A stretch of DNA of 51,039 bases from Bacteroidales bacterium (GTDB lineage Bacteria; Bacteroidota; Bacteroidia; Bacteroidales; P3). The position numbers were made by a program, and so were the translations under genes. The stretch is from assembly GCA_016281475.1 (NCBI GenBank), contig JAEEIS010000199.1, positions 1 to 51,039 on the forward strand, read 5' to 3'. Below the pieces are notes generated by a model, which was not told where the DNA came from, did not search any database, and was given only the letters and a program-made list of their open reading frames with translations. This document shows, piece by piece, positions 40,539 to 49,684 of this stretch (position 1 is the first letter of the stretch; every line of letters begins with the position of its first letter).

Positions 40539-41864
40539 ATGAAAAGATACCTATATATAACGCTCACCCTGTTCCTGCTTGCCGCGTGTGGTGGTGGCAG
40601 GCAAGCCGCCACCGGCAGCAGCCCCTACCACCGCAAGCCCATCGTGGAGGTGACAGAGAGGGAGCTGCGGGCCGACAGCGCGATGATCGAGGCCACGACG
40701 CAGATGCTGCTGGGCAACCACAACGAGGCCATCACGCGCTACCGTCGGCTGCTGAAGGACAGCGCCACCTACGCGCCCGCGCACTACGAGCTGGGGCGCG
40801 CCTATCTGGCAATGGGATGGCTCGACAGCGCGTTGGCGCACACGCGGCAGGCATGCCGCCTGAACGGCGACAACGTGTGGTACCGCCTGCTGCTGACGCG
40901 GGTGTATGCGCAGCGTCAGGACGACAAGAACCTGATAGCCACGTGGGAGGACATCGTCAAGAAATACCCCGACGAGGTGAACTACTACTACGACCTGTCT
41001 AACGCCTACCTTTCCACCGGCAACGTGCCGGCGAGCATCGAGGTGCTCGACCGCGTGGAACGCCGCTACGGGGTGACGGAGGAGGTGTCGCTGCAGAAAC
41101 ACAAGCTGTGGATGGCGATAGAGAAGCCCGACAAGGCGCGCAAAGAGCTGGAACGCCTGGCCGAGGCGATGCCCAACGAGGTGCGCTACAACGCCATACT
41201 GGCCGAGACCTACATGGGCGAGAAGAACTACGCCAAGGCCCTGACCTACTACAACCGCATACTGGCTGCCAGCCCCGACGACGAGGGGATACATATAGCC
41301 CTGGCCTCGTGCCACATGTCCATGGGCAACACCGCCGAGGCATACAAACACCTGCGCCAAGGGGTGACGAACCGCCACCTGGACGGGCAGCACAGGCTGC
41401 GCTTCCTGGCCGAGTTTATGCGCGACCCGCGGTTCTTTGCCGCCCACAGCCAGGCCTGCTTCCTTCTTGCCGACACCATCGCCGCAGAATGTGCCGGCGA
41501 AGAGGGCTACCACTTCCTCTACGGACAGATGCTTGCCGCGCAGGAACGCTACGCCGAGGCTGCCGACCAGTTTGTCGCCCACCTCGAGCAGGACAAGAGC
41601 CAGTATACCGTATGGGAGGCACTGCTGGTGTGCGAGGCAAAGATGGAACACGGCAACCCGCGGCTGATGGAGCACGCGCAGGCCGCCGCCGAGCTGTTTC
41701 CCCTGCACCTGCGCCCCTACCTGATATTGGCCGAGGGCCATCTGGAACAGGGCGACTGCAAGTTGGCCGAGCAAAATATCGGACGCGCACTGATGGTGTC
41801 GCCAACCGACCCCACGGTCATTGAGTTGAACCAAAAAATCAAACAAAAATGTCAAAAAGACTGA
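40539..41864 (+). CDS. TPR-repeat lipoprotein
   Basis: 441 residues. A lipoprotein signal ends at LLAAC (Cys17). The rest is helical with at least eight TPR-like pairs, for example NHNEAITRYRRLLKDSATYAPAHYELGRAY and YAKALTYYNRILAASPDDEGIHIALAS in part. Such lipoproteins, followed by a DUF4292 gene, are common in Bacteroidales and probably act at the outer membrane; the exact role is unknown. It overlaps the next gene by 16 bases, indicating an operon. Confidence 0.85.
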   Translation: MKRYLYITLTLFLLAACGGGRQAATGSSPYHRKPIVEVTERELRADSAMIEATTQMLLGNHNEAITRYRRLLKDSATYAPAHYELGRAYLAMGWLDSALAHTRQACRLNGDNVWYRLLLTRVYAQRQDDKNLIATWEDIVKKYPDEVNYYYDLSNAYLSTGNVPASIEVLDRVERRYGVTEEVSLQKHKLWMAIEKPDKARKELERLAEAMPNEVRYNAILAETYMGEKNYAKALTYYNRILAASPDDEGIHIALASCHMSMGNTAEAYKHLRQGVTNRHLDGQHRLRFLAEFMRDPRFFAAHSQACFLLADTIAAECAGEEGYHFLYGQMLAAQERYAEAADQFVAHLEQDKSQYTVWEALLVCEAKMEHGNPRLMEHAQAAAELFPLHLRPYLILAEGHLEQGDCKLAEQNIGRALMVSPTDPTVIELNQKIKQKCQKD

Positions 41865-42400
41865 GCCTAACGACACTGGTGCTGGCCCTGCTGACCCTGA
41901 CGGTGGCAGGCTGCCGCATCCATCGCGAAGCGGCACAAGGCACCCCCGCCAATCCCCGTGGCGGCACGGAGACCCCCTCCGACCCCGCCAACCCGCCGGC
42001 CTATGTGCCGAAGTACTACACTGCCAACTTCGCCTGCACCACCCAGGGCATCTCCGCCAAGGGCCAGCTGCGCCTGCAACCCGACAGCGTGCTGTGGGCC
42101 AGCGCCTCGAAAATCATCGAACTGGGTCGCGCCCGACTGACACCCGACTCGGTGCTGGTGTACGTGAAGCTGAACAACAGCTGTTTCCGCGGCACCTACA
42201 TCGACCTCTACCGCCGCTTCGGCTACCGCACCAGTTTCGACGAGGTGGTGAAAATGGTGACGGCCGACGATGCCGAGAAGCAGATTGCCACCCTGCTGGG
42301 GTCGCTGAACCTCGACGCCACCGTGGAGATGGATTCGTGGCAGCAGGCACAGCAGCTCTCGTTCCCCATCCCGATACCCGCTAACGCAAAACCCCTATAG
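41849..42400 (+). CDS. DUF4292-like lipoprotein, short form
   Basis: 183 residues. A lipoprotein signal with a VAGC lipobox (Cys22) precedes a Pro/Asn-rich linker and a LolA/LolB-like beta fold (FACTTQGISAKGQLRLQPDSVLWASAS). This resembles DUF4292 proteins, which are usually about 250-270 residues. The C-terminal half of that fold seems to be missing, and the next gene, 3 bases on, has a similar texture. A cell-envelope role is inferred only from fold resemblance and context. Confidence 0.65.
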   Translation: MSKRLSLTTLVLALLTLTVAGCRIHREAAQGTPANPRGGTETPSDPANPPAYVPKYYTANFACTTQGISAKGQLRLQPDSVLWASASKIIELGRARLTPDSVLVYVKLNNSCFRGTYIDLYRRFGYRTSFDEVVKMVTADDAEKQIATLLGSLNLDATVEMDSWQQAQQLSFPIPIPANAKPL

Positions 42401-42402
42401 TT

Positions 42403-43206
42403 ATGAAAAAGTGTATTCTGGCCCTCTTGCTGACTACCTGTATGGGTATGGCGCGTGCACAAAGCAACGATGAGAACATCGTGCCCATGTCGTTCGACAC
42501 CGTGGGAGCCGACACGGCCCGTGCCGCCGCCATCATCGACCGATACATAAAGATGCTCGACTTCAGCCAACTGCACGACGACAGCGTGCTGTGCGTGAAG
42601 ACCTACGTCATCGACCGCAGCCATCCGTTCGACACCATAACCATCAAAAGGTGGTACATGCGGCCCCGCTACAACCGCACCGAGATTTGGCAGGGCGGAC
42701 GCATGGAGGACGGGTACCACTCCGATGGGGTGAAACTATTCCGCAAGTTCCACACGGGGCGGCGCGAATGGGCAAACCTCACGCCCGACTCGTACTACGA
42801 AGTCAGCCTGCCGCTGGACATACGCGGCGCACTGTACGACTGGCGCACCAAGGGAGGTGAGGCTTTCTACGCCGGGGAGATGGTCTACAAGGGAGTGAAG
42901 GTGGACCGCGTGTTTGTGACCATGCCGGAGCTCTTCGACCGCTACTACTTCTTTGAGCACGAGACGGGGCTGCTGGGGTTCCTGGTGGAAGAGCCGCACA
43001 TCTACGGCGACCGCGAACCCGCACGCAACGCCGTGCGCGTGGACTGGAAAGCATGGCACGAGTTTGTGCCCGTCAAGGGGCTGCTGCTCCCAAAAGAGGA
43101 GTCGTACCAAGTGGGGGGTGACCAGATAGTGATACTATACCACTCATACCACTTCGAGGCTCCGCAAAAGACAATGTTCACCGAAGACTTCTACATGGCC
43201 AAATGA
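42403..43206 (+). CDS. Periplasmic hypothetical protein, possibly LolA-like
   Basis: 267 residues with a cleavable signal peptide (MKKCILALLLTTCMGMARA). Beta-rich, with alternating charged and aromatic strands (TITIKRWYMRPRYNRTEIW, DRVFVTMPELFDRYYFFEHETGLLGF) and a hydrophobic-pocket style similar to LolA/LolB-like outer membrane lipoprotein carriers. No family was recognised with certainty. It starts 3 bases after the previous gene and overlaps tadA by 4 bases (ATGA), so it belongs to the same transcript. Confidence 0.7.
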   Translation: MKKCILALLLTTCMGMARAQSNDENIVPMSFDTVGADTARAAAIIDRYIKMLDFSQLHDDSVLCVKTYVIDRSHPFDTITIKRWYMRPRYNRTEIWQGGRMEDGYHSDGVKLFRKFHTGRREWANLTPDSYYEVSLPLDIRGALYDWRTKGGEAFYAGEMVYKGVKVDRVFVTMPELFDRYYFFEHETGLLGFLVEEPHIYGDREPARNAVRVDWKAWHEFVPVKGLLLPKEESYQVGGDQIVILYHSYHFEAPQKTMFTEDFYMAK

Positions 43207-43649
43207 GCATTTTCGACAACCCCGACGAGTACTATATGCGGCAGGCATTGCAGGAGGCACGTGCCGCCTACGACGAGGAGGAAATCCCCGTGGGGGCGGT
43301 AATGGTGAGCGGCGACCGCATCATAGCCCGCGCCCACAACAACACGGAGCGGCTGCACGACGTGACCGCCCATGCCGAGATGCTAGCCTTCACCGCCGCG
43401 GCGAACCTGCTGGACGCGAAATACCTGACCGACTGCACGCTCTACGTCACCCTGGAGCCCTGCGTGATGTGCGCCGGGGCGGCAGGATGGACGCAGGTGG
43501 GGCGCATCGTGTATGGTGCCTCCGACCCCAAGCGGGGTTTCGAGCGGCTGGGCAGGGGCATGCTGCACCCCAAGACCACGGTGACGGGCGGCATATTGCG
43601 CGAGGAGTGCGAGGGGCTGATAAAGGAGTTTTTCAAGGGGAGGAGATAG
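43203..43649 (+). CDS. tadA: tRNA adenosine(34) deaminase TadA
   Basis: 148 residues. Converts A34 to inosine in tRNA-Arg(ACG). Zinc site: HAE (residues 59-61, HAEM) and PCVMC (84-88); the Glu of HAE is the proton shuttle. N-terminal YMRQALQEARAAYDEEEIPVGAV is typical of TadA. The start overlaps the preceding stop as ATGA. Confidence 0.93.
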   Translation: MSIFDNPDEYYMRQALQEARAAYDEEEIPVGAVMVSGDRIIARAHNNTERLHDVTAHAEMLAFTAAANLLDAKYLTDCTLYVTLEPCVMCAGAAGWTQVGRIVYGASDPKRGFERLGRGMLHPKTTVTGGILREECEGLIKEFFKGRR

Positions 43650-43707
43650 AGGGGATAGAGAAAATAGATTTGATAGAGAACAATAGAACAAATATTATAA
43701 ATAAAAT

Positions 43708-44598
43708 ATGAAACCTACATTATTAGTATTAGCAGCCGGCATGGGCAGCCGCTACGGCGGACTGAAGCAGATGGACGGCGTAGGCCCCAACGGGGAAATC
43801 ATCATGGACTACTCCATCAACGACGCCATTCGCGCCGGATTTGGCAAGGTGGTGTTTGTCATCCGCCACAGCTTTGAGGAGGAGTTTAAAAAGCACATCA
43901 ACGCCGACCATTTCGGCAACCGCATCGAGGTGGAATATGTGTTCCAGGAGCTGGACTATCTGCCCGAAGGGTTCAAGGTGCCCGAAGGCAGGGAGAAACC
44001 CTGGGGCACCAACCATGCCATCCTGATGGCCAAGGAGGTCATCCACGAGCCGTTTGCCATCATCAACGCCGACGACTTCTACGGTCGCGACGCGTTCCAA
44101 GTGATTGGCGACCACCTGCGCACGCTGGAGGGCACCAAGGGACAGTATTGCATGGTGGGCTACCGCCTGGAGAACACGCTGAGCGAGAACGGCACGGTGT
44201 CGCGCGGCGTGTGCGAGGTGGATGCCAACGGACTGCTGGCCGGCATGACCGAGCGCACCAGCATCGGCCGCACCGCCAACGGCATCGAATATAAGGACAC
44301 CGACGGCAGCATGCACCCGCTGGCAGCCGACGCCACGGTGTCGATGAACCTCTTCGGCTTCACGCCCGACTACTTCGTGGAGAGCGAGAAGCTGTTTGTG
44401 GACTGGCTGCGCGAGCACGGCAGCGAGATGAAGTCGGAGTACTACATCCCCTTCGCGGTGAACACCTTCATCAACCGCGGCTATGCCACGATGCGCGTGC
44501 TGAAGACCACGGCCCAGTGGTTTGGCGTCACCTACAAGGAGGACCGCCCGATGGTGGTGGAACGCCTGAAGAAACTGCATGACCAAGGAGTTTACTAA
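43708..44598 (+). CDS. Sugar-phosphate nucleotidyltransferase family protein
   Basis: 296 residues. N-terminal nucleotide-binding signature LLVLAAGMGSRYGGLKQMDGVG and the Mg-binding NADDFYGRD place it in the GT-A nucleotidyltransferase fold used for NDP-sugar synthesis. The sugar and the nucleotide cannot be assigned. A 58-base gap separates it from tadA; it overlaps the next gene by 20 bases. Confidence 0.88.
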   Translation: MKPTLLVLAAGMGSRYGGLKQMDGVGPNGEIIMDYSINDAIRAGFGKVVFVIRHSFEEEFKKHINADHFGNRIEVEYVFQELDYLPEGFKVPEGREKPWGTNHAILMAKEVIHEPFAIINADDFYGRDAFQVIGDHLRTLEGTKGQYCMVGYRLENTLSENGTVSRGVCEVDANGLLAGMTERTSIGRTANGIEYKDTDGSMHPLAADATVSMNLFGFTPDYFVESEKLFVDWLREHGSEMKSEYYIPFAVNTFINRGYATMRVLKTTAQWFGVTYKEDRPMVVERLKKLHDQGVY

Positions 44599-45802
44599 AA
44601 TACTCGCCTTTGCCCACGACCACCGCGACGACGACCCCCTGAGGCTGCTGCTACAGCAGTCGCGCTACCCCGAGATAGACCTGGGGCAGGTGGCCCAACA
44701 GCTGGAAGGGCAACGCCAAGCGTCGACCAAATGGCCGACGCTTGTGCGATGTGGCGGCTATTACTACCCGCCACGGCTCAACAGGGAGCAGAGCTCGTCG
44801 GAGGCGACGGCACGCTACAAAGCCGACCTGTTCGCCTCGCTGGGAGGCGGCACGCTGGCCGACCTGACCGGGGGGATGGGCGTGGACACCTACTTTATGT
44901 CGCTGAAGGCCGTCCACGCCGACTACTACGAGGTGGACAGCGAGCTGTGCGCCATAGCGGAGCATAACTTTGCCGCACTGGGGGCTGCCAACGTGACCTG
45001 CCATTGCGGCGACAGCATGGGTAAGATTGGCACCTTCGACCATTACGACATGATATTTATCGACCCCGCACGGCGCGACAGGCAGGGTCGCAAGGTGGCG
45101 GCATTCGAGGATTGCACGCCCAACCTGCTGGAGCACTTAGACATGCTGCGCGCGAAATGCCTCCACCTGCTGGTGAAGGCATCGCCGATGGTGGACATCC
45201 ACACGGCGGTGAGGCAGCTGAAGGCGGTGAGCGACGTGTATGTGGTGGCTCATTGGGGGGAGTGCAAGGAGGTGCTGTTTGTGGTGCAAGGCGTATCAGA
45301 GGAACCCACGAAAGCCGAGCCCACCATCCATTGCACCGACATCGGCAAGGAGGGGGCGGCAAGGGACTATGCCTTCACCTGGGCGGAGGAGGCCGCCGCA
45401 ACGCCAGCCTTTGCCACCGAGGCGGAGACATATCTGTACGAGCCCAATGCCTCGCTGATGAAAGGGAGCTGCTACAACTGTATCGGAGAGTGGTTCGGGC
45501 TGGCAAAGCTGGCACGCAACACGCACCTTTACACCAACGGAGAATTGATTGCGGATTTCCCTGGCAGGGTGTTCCGCGTGCTGCGCCCATTGCAGTTGAA
45601 CGCCAAGGAGGTGCGACGGGAGGTGCCAGAGGGGAAGGCGCATGTGGTGGTGAGGAACTACCCCATGGCTGCTGCCGAGCTGCAGAAGAAACTGAAACTG
45701 GCCGAAGGGGGCAGCCTCTTCGTCATCGCCGCCACCTTGGGCACGCGGCCAGAGGGATGGCTCTGCGAGATAATCCCATCTCTTAGAGCTAAACTCAGAT
45801 GA
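44579..45802 (+). CDS. Class I SAM-dependent methyltransferase with THUMP-like domain (PG_1098 type)
   Basis: 407 residues. An N-terminal helical part is followed by a Rossmann methyltransferase core with LADLTGGMGVDTYFMSL (SAM motif I), YYEVDSELCAIAEHN and DMIFIDPARRD (DPAR motif), then a ferredoxin-like and a THUMP-like C-terminal domain (RNYPMAAAELQKKLKLAEGG). The family is conserved in Bacteroidota and probably modifies RNA; the substrate is unknown. No terminator was recognised right after the gene. Confidence 0.88.
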   Translation: MTKEFTKILAFAHDHRDDDPLRLLLQQSRYPEIDLGQVAQQLEGQRQASTKWPTLVRCGGYYYPPRLNREQSSSEATARYKADLFASLGGGTLADLTGGMGVDTYFMSLKAVHADYYEVDSELCAIAEHNFAALGAANVTCHCGDSMGKIGTFDHYDMIFIDPARRDRQGRKVAAFEDCTPNLLEHLDMLRAKCLHLLVKASPMVDIHTAVRQLKAVSDVYVVAHWGECKEVLFVVQGVSEEPTKAEPTIHCTDIGKEGAARDYAFTWAEEAAATPAFATEAETYLYEPNASLMKGSCYNCIGEWFGLAKLARNTHLYTNGELIADFPGRVFRVLRPLQLNAKEVRREVPEGKAHVVVRNYPMAAAELQKKLKLAEGGSLFVIAATLGTRPEGWLCEIIPSLRAKLR

Positions 45803-45916
45803 CGGCTCATAGTGCAACTATCTCTTTCCTCTTTTTTTACCGTATTTGCCAATTTCAATTAACAAATGCAACCACGAAATATTTATGGTGGGTTCTATAA
45901 ATTCTGTATATATGTC

Positions 45917-46012
45917 GCGTCCCTTCGGGACGCAGTTCTCAGATGGCTGAGTGTCACGGCACTGCGCCTTCGGCTTGTACCGTGTTATGAATAGTCTCAC
46001 CTCTCCGAGGTG
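45917..46012. repeat. Cluster of hairpins in an AT-rich intergenic region
   Basis: GCGTCCC-TTC-GGGACGC (45917-45933) is a perfect 7-bp stem, the mirror form of the GAA-loop hairpins. CACGG/CCGTG (45955-45959, 45980-45984) encloses GCC-TTC-GGC. CACCTC-TCC-GAGGTG is at 45998-46012. No gene is visible in 45803-46183. Confidence 0.6.
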
Positions 46013-46183
46013 ATTAATAGAAGTCCCCTTATTTTACTAATTTACGAACACGAAAAACAATTCTTTAGATTCGTGATATTTGTGTTCATAAATACATAAA
46101 TATAAGTTGGTAGTTACCCGAATACAATATCATCAGTAAGTGACATGAACTTCTATGAAATATAACTTGTGAAAATGAGACTA

Positions 46184-47053
46184 TTACCGATGAACCTTTA
46201 GATTGAAACCCAACTCTTTGGTTCGTTGAAGGGTCTGATAGGTCTCTAAATTGAACTTATAAAATAATGCAGGCCTATTCGAAGAATTTTTATCATATTC
46301 ATGAAGTGATTCCAATAGTTCTCGTTTCTCATCCAATGCCCATTTTCTGAATGTGGCCTTATCCATCTTTCCTCCGAGCAGCACCTCGTAGAACTGCTGC
46401 AATTGCAGAAGTGTGAATCGGTCTCCAAGGATTTGACGACCGATTGGCTGTACTCGTACAATCTGACGGAGCCGTTCAATACCGTCTACGTATATCTGAT
46501 AATGGTCGAATGGGAGTTTATAGTTATTGTTATCGTCTTCTTCTTCATCGGGCATCTGTTCATGCTTGTTATCCTCTTCAATCTTGCTCAAGGGTATCCA
46601 GCGAACAAACTCCTGCTCCAACGGACTTAGTTTCGACATTTTACAACAAACCATAGCGGGAAGTGATATTACTCTTTTCCCCCTCAAATCCCGGTCTATT
46701 TTTGTTTGCGGTGGCAAATACTCAATAAAACTCTGATTTCTATCAAATTGCCATACCACTATCCTTCTTCCTCGCCGTCCGTTAGTTTCTACTCTAAGAA
46801 CGCGATTTATGCAATCATCTAGCGTTTCAGCAGGTTCACCATATTCTTTCGATGGGTCATCGCTTCCACGAATAAAACTGCCTGGTAATGCCCACCAACC
46901 CTTGCGAGCCAAAAAGTTGAATTCTTTGTATTGCAATAATATATATAATTCTTTTTCTGATGAGTCATACCCAAAGACAACTATATCCGTAGCCACCTCG
47001 GCTCTAGCATGTTTATATTGAAAGCGTAACTCTTCTTGTGTATTATTGGACAT
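46184..47053 (-). CDS. NrtR-like Nudix-domain transcriptional regulator, with degenerate Nudix box
   Basis: 289 residues. The N-terminal half is a Nudix fold (TDIVVFGYDSSEKELYILLQ, WWALPGSFIRGSDD); the Nudix box is degenerate, with CINRVLRVETNG where catalytic members have REL.EETG, so hydrolysis is unlikely. The C-terminal part (LGDRFTLLQLQQFYEVLLGG...ATFRKWALD) is the winged-helix domain of the NrtR family, which binds DNA and senses nucleotide-sugar or NAD-type metabolites. An acidic insert (EDNKHEQMPDEEEDDNNN) of about 25 residues lies in the Nudix part. Composition is AT-rich, unlike the genes to its left. Divergent to the Sel1-type gene. Its target is not evident. Confidence 0.82.
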   Translation of the reverse strand: MSNNTQEELRFQYKHARAEVATDIVVFGYDSSEKELYILLQYKEFNFLARKGWWALPGSFIRGSDDPSKEYGEPAETLDDCINRVLRVETNGRRGRRIVVWQFDRNQSFIEYLPPQTKIDRDLRGKRVISLPAMVCCKMSKLSPLEQEFVRWIPLSKIEEDNKHEQMPDEEEDDNNNYKLPFDHYQIYVDGIERLRQIVRVQPIGRQILGDRFTLLQLQQFYEVLLGGKMDKATFRKWALDEKRELLESLHEYDKNSSNRPALFYKFNLETYQTLQRTKELGFNLKVHR

Positions 47054-47296
47054 TAGCTAATAAAAATTAATGATAACATTATTTTTTTATATTAATAACG
47101 ATATTTATGACAGATTATTATAAACTAAAACCTTTTTTTGTTTATACAGAGAAGTAATTCTATCAATTAACTAATTATCGATAAACAAGCCACACAATTA
47201 CAAAGAATAATGAAGAAACTGATGAAAAGAGGTATCGGGTATGATGTTTTATTAATGACCACTATAGAAAAAAATAATGCTTTGGTTAAAAAAATG

Positions 47297-47325
47297 TTGT
47301 ATATCAAAAAAAATAAGTATATTTG
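47297..47325 (+). promoter_or_regulatory. Promoter upstream of the Sel1-repeat gene
   Basis: TTG at 47297-47299 and TATATTTG at 47318-47325 (18-base spacing) match the Bacteroidota promoter form. The ATG is 78 bases downstream. A TTATCGATAA palindrome at about 47176 lies between this and the divergent NrtR-like gene and could be an operator. Confidence 0.6.
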
Positions 47326-47403
47326 CATCATCATATATCATAGTTTATTTTTAATTTAAGTAATTTATAACACACATTATTAGCAATTTAAACAAAACAA
47401 AAA

Positions 47404-48087
47404 ATGGAAAAGACTTCACAGAAAAGATCACTGATTGATCAAATTTTCAGCCTATCTACGGCCGATTTCGACGAGAGACTAAAAAAAATGCCATCTTGGC
47501 TTCTTGTTGACATAGCCGAGGCCTTTGGGACACCCGACCCTGATGATGAAGAGGTGGGTCCCAACATCTGGTTATGCCTATTAAAGCTTTATACAGAAGC
47601 TGCAAAACGCAACGATGTTCGGGCAATGGTAACTTTAGGGCAAATGGTTCCACCAAACGACCACGAACACGATTCGTCAAAATGGCTTTTCAAGGCCGTG
47701 AAATTCGGTTACACACCAGCGATGACTGCACTTGGCGACTACTACTACGAGCAAGGATTGTATGACGAAGCTATCAATTGGTATAATAAGGCTGTCGCAA
47801 ACGGGGATGACGAATTAGCCTATATTAGATTAGCCAACTGCTATGAAGAAGGTAATGGCGTTGATTGCATTATCGATGAGGCACGTCGCTTGTACAAGAT
47901 GGCGATAGACAAGTTCGGTAATGCTGAGGCAATGTTCCGCCTCGCTTGCACATATATAAAAGATGAATCAATGCCTATCGATGAAAGAAAGAATATAATA
48001 CGTGACCTACTTAAAGCGAGCTCCGCAAAAGGATACAGACCGGCCACTGAAGCGTCGATTGTTTATTACGGAGCAAATAAACAATAA
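47404..48087 (+). CDS. Sel1/TPR-repeat protein
   Basis: 227 residues, cytoplasmic, no signal peptide. From about residue 65 it has Sel1-like repeats: AAKRNDVRAMVTLGQM, AVKFGYTPAMTALGDYYYEQ, AVANGDDELAYIRLANCYEEG and DKFGNAEAMFRLACTYIKD. Sel1 repeats bind proteins; no enzymatic domain is present. AT-rich and next to repeat DNA, so possibly acquired. No partner can be named. Confidence 0.82.
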   Translation: MEKTSQKRSLIDQIFSLSTADFDERLKKMPSWLLVDIAEAFGTPDPDDEEVGPNIWLCLLKLYTEAAKRNDVRAMVTLGQMVPPNDHEHDSSKWLFKAVKFGYTPAMTALGDYYYEQGLYDEAINWYNKAVANGDDELAYIRLANCYEEGNGVDCIIDEARRLYKMAIDKFGNAEAMFRLACTYIKDESMPIDERKNIIRDLLKASSAKGYRPATEASIVYYGANKQ

Positions 48088-48140
48088 TATGCTATATTTG
48101 ACTGATTTTTCAACAGCATCGAAGATACTGAATCTCAATA

Positions 48141-48217
48141 ACCCCATACTATGCGACCGAAGGAAGCGCAGTGTGGGGTCAACGAAACCCCTTCTATCCA
48201 ACGTGTCGAAGACACGC
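48141..48217. repeat. Two-stem intergenic repeat, copy B
   Basis: ACCCCATACT (48141-48150) and AGTGTGGGGT (48170-48179) form a 10-bp stem with one G-T pair and a 19-base loop. CGTGTC-GAA-GACACG follows at 48202-48216. Same order and nearly the same spacing as copy A at 1994-2068. Confidence 0.75.
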
Positions 48218-48280
48218 CACATTGAGAAAGCTTGATAAAAATCAGTCATACCTTACAATAGAGCGAAATACATAACAATT

Positions 48281-49582
48281 ATGAAAACGAAAAAACATAA
48301 TAATTGCATCAAGTTGCGTCTGCTAATAATGAATTTCCTCGAGTTCGCCGTCTGGGGCGCATACCTCACCTCCATGGGCGGGTTCCTATATGGGGCAGGA
48401 CTTGTGGACAAGATATGGCTTTTCTTTGCCGTACAGGGTATAGTGTCTATTTTCATGCCCGCTTTGATGGGCATTGTGGCCGACAAATGGATACAGGCTC
48501 AAAAGGTGCTCTCGCTGTGTCACGGCATCGCCGGTGTCTTCATGGTGGCTGCCGGTGTCTATGCGATGACGAATGCGGGCAATCTCCAGTTTGGACCCTT
48601 CTTTGCGTTCTATACCATTAGCGTGGCATTCTTTATGCCTACAATCGCCATTTCCAATTCCGTGGCCTACACTGCTCTGGATGTGGCTGGGCTTGATTCG
48701 GTCAAGCATTTCCCGCCCATTAGAGTGTTTGGCACGATTGGCTTTATCTGTTGCATGCTGGCGGTGAACTTTATTAAGAACAGTCAGGGAGAGCAGTTCC
48801 AGCATTCGCATGAGCAGTTCCTGCTATCGGGCGTGTTGAGTCTGATACTCAGTATTTATGCTCTCACACTTACCCCTTGTCCCTGTCTTGGGAAAGACAA
48901 GCCATCACGCTCTTTTGCCGAAGCTTCGGGGCTGAGTGCCTTTCGGTTGTTCAAGAAGCCTAAGTTTGCCATCTTCTTCCTCTTCTCCATGTTCTTAGGT
49001 GCTTCGTTGCAGATTACCAACGGCTATGCCAATTCCTATATCACCCATTTTCAGGATGTGGCCGAGTTTGCCGACACATGGGGTGCACACAATGCCAATG
49101 CGCTTATCTCGTTGAGCCAGTTGTCCGAGACACTTTGCATCCTACTGATACCCTTTTTCCTGCGCAAGTTTGGCATCAAGAAGGTGATGCTTATCTCCAT
49201 GGTGGCATGGGTGTTGCGGTTTGGCCTTTTTGGTGCGGGCGATACAGGCAGCGGTGTGTGGATGCTCATACTCAGCTGTATTGTCTATGGCGTGGCCTTC
49301 GACTTTTTCAATATCTCCGGCTCCCTGTATGTTGAGTATGCCACCTCCGACGACATCCGCTCCTCTGCGCAGGGGCTCTTTATGCTTATGACCAACGGTT
49401 TGGGTGCCACTCTCGGCACCTGGGCGGCAGGCAAGGTGGTCAACCACTATGTGGCCTTTGCCGCCGAGCCCAATTGGAGTACGGCATGGTACATCTTTGC
49501 CGCTTATGCGTTGGTCGTCGCAGTCCTATTCATACTATGCTTCAAGAACGAAGAGTTCCCAGAAACCAACAAAAGAGTGTAG
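48281..49582 (+). CDS. Nucleoside permease, NupG-like MFS transporter
   Basis: 433 residues with about 12 membrane segments. The N-terminus LRLLIMNFLEFAVWGAYLTSMG and the PALMGIVADKW motif, with the later WVLRFGLFGAGD and GVAFDFFNISGSLYVE, are typical of the NupG/XapB nucleoside:H+ symporter family (usual length 410-430). Imports nucleosides across the inner membrane; the exact substrate is unknown. The start at 48281 leaves a short basic N-terminus (KTKKHNN). No terminator hairpin was recognised after the stop. Confidence 0.93.
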   Translation: MKTKKHNNCIKLRLLIMNFLEFAVWGAYLTSMGGFLYGAGLVDKIWLFFAVQGIVSIFMPALMGIVADKWIQAQKVLSLCHGIAGVFMVAAGVYAMTNAGNLQFGPFFAFYTISVAFFMPTIAISNSVAYTALDVAGLDSVKHFPPIRVFGTIGFICCMLAVNFIKNSQGEQFQHSHEQFLLSGVLSLILSIYALTLTPCPCLGKDKPSRSFAEASGLSAFRLFKKPKFAIFFLFSMFLGASLQITNGYANSYITHFQDVAEFADTWGAHNANALISLSQLSETLCILLIPFFLRKFGIKKVMLISMVAWVLRFGLFGAGDTGSGVWMLILSCIVYGVAFDFFNISGSLYVEYATSDDIRSSAQGLFMLMTNGLGATLGTWAAGKVVNHYVAFAAEPNWSTAWYIFAAYALVVAVLFILCFKNEEFPETNKRV

Positions 49583-49647
49583 GCACTCTCAATCGGCACA
49601 AAAATAAACTTTTCAACAAAAAAAATGAACAAAAAAAATGTTCAAAT

Positions 49648-49678
49648 TTTGCCAGTCCAAAAAATAGTTGTAATTTTG
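49648..49678 (+). promoter_or_regulatory. rplM-rpsI promoter, TTTG-N19-TAATTTTG
   Basis: TTTG at 49648-49651 and TAATTTTG at 49671-49678 are separated by exactly 19 bases, the Bacteroidota consensus. The rplM start is 208 bases further on. Confidence 0.8.
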
Positions 49679-49684
49679 CATCCT

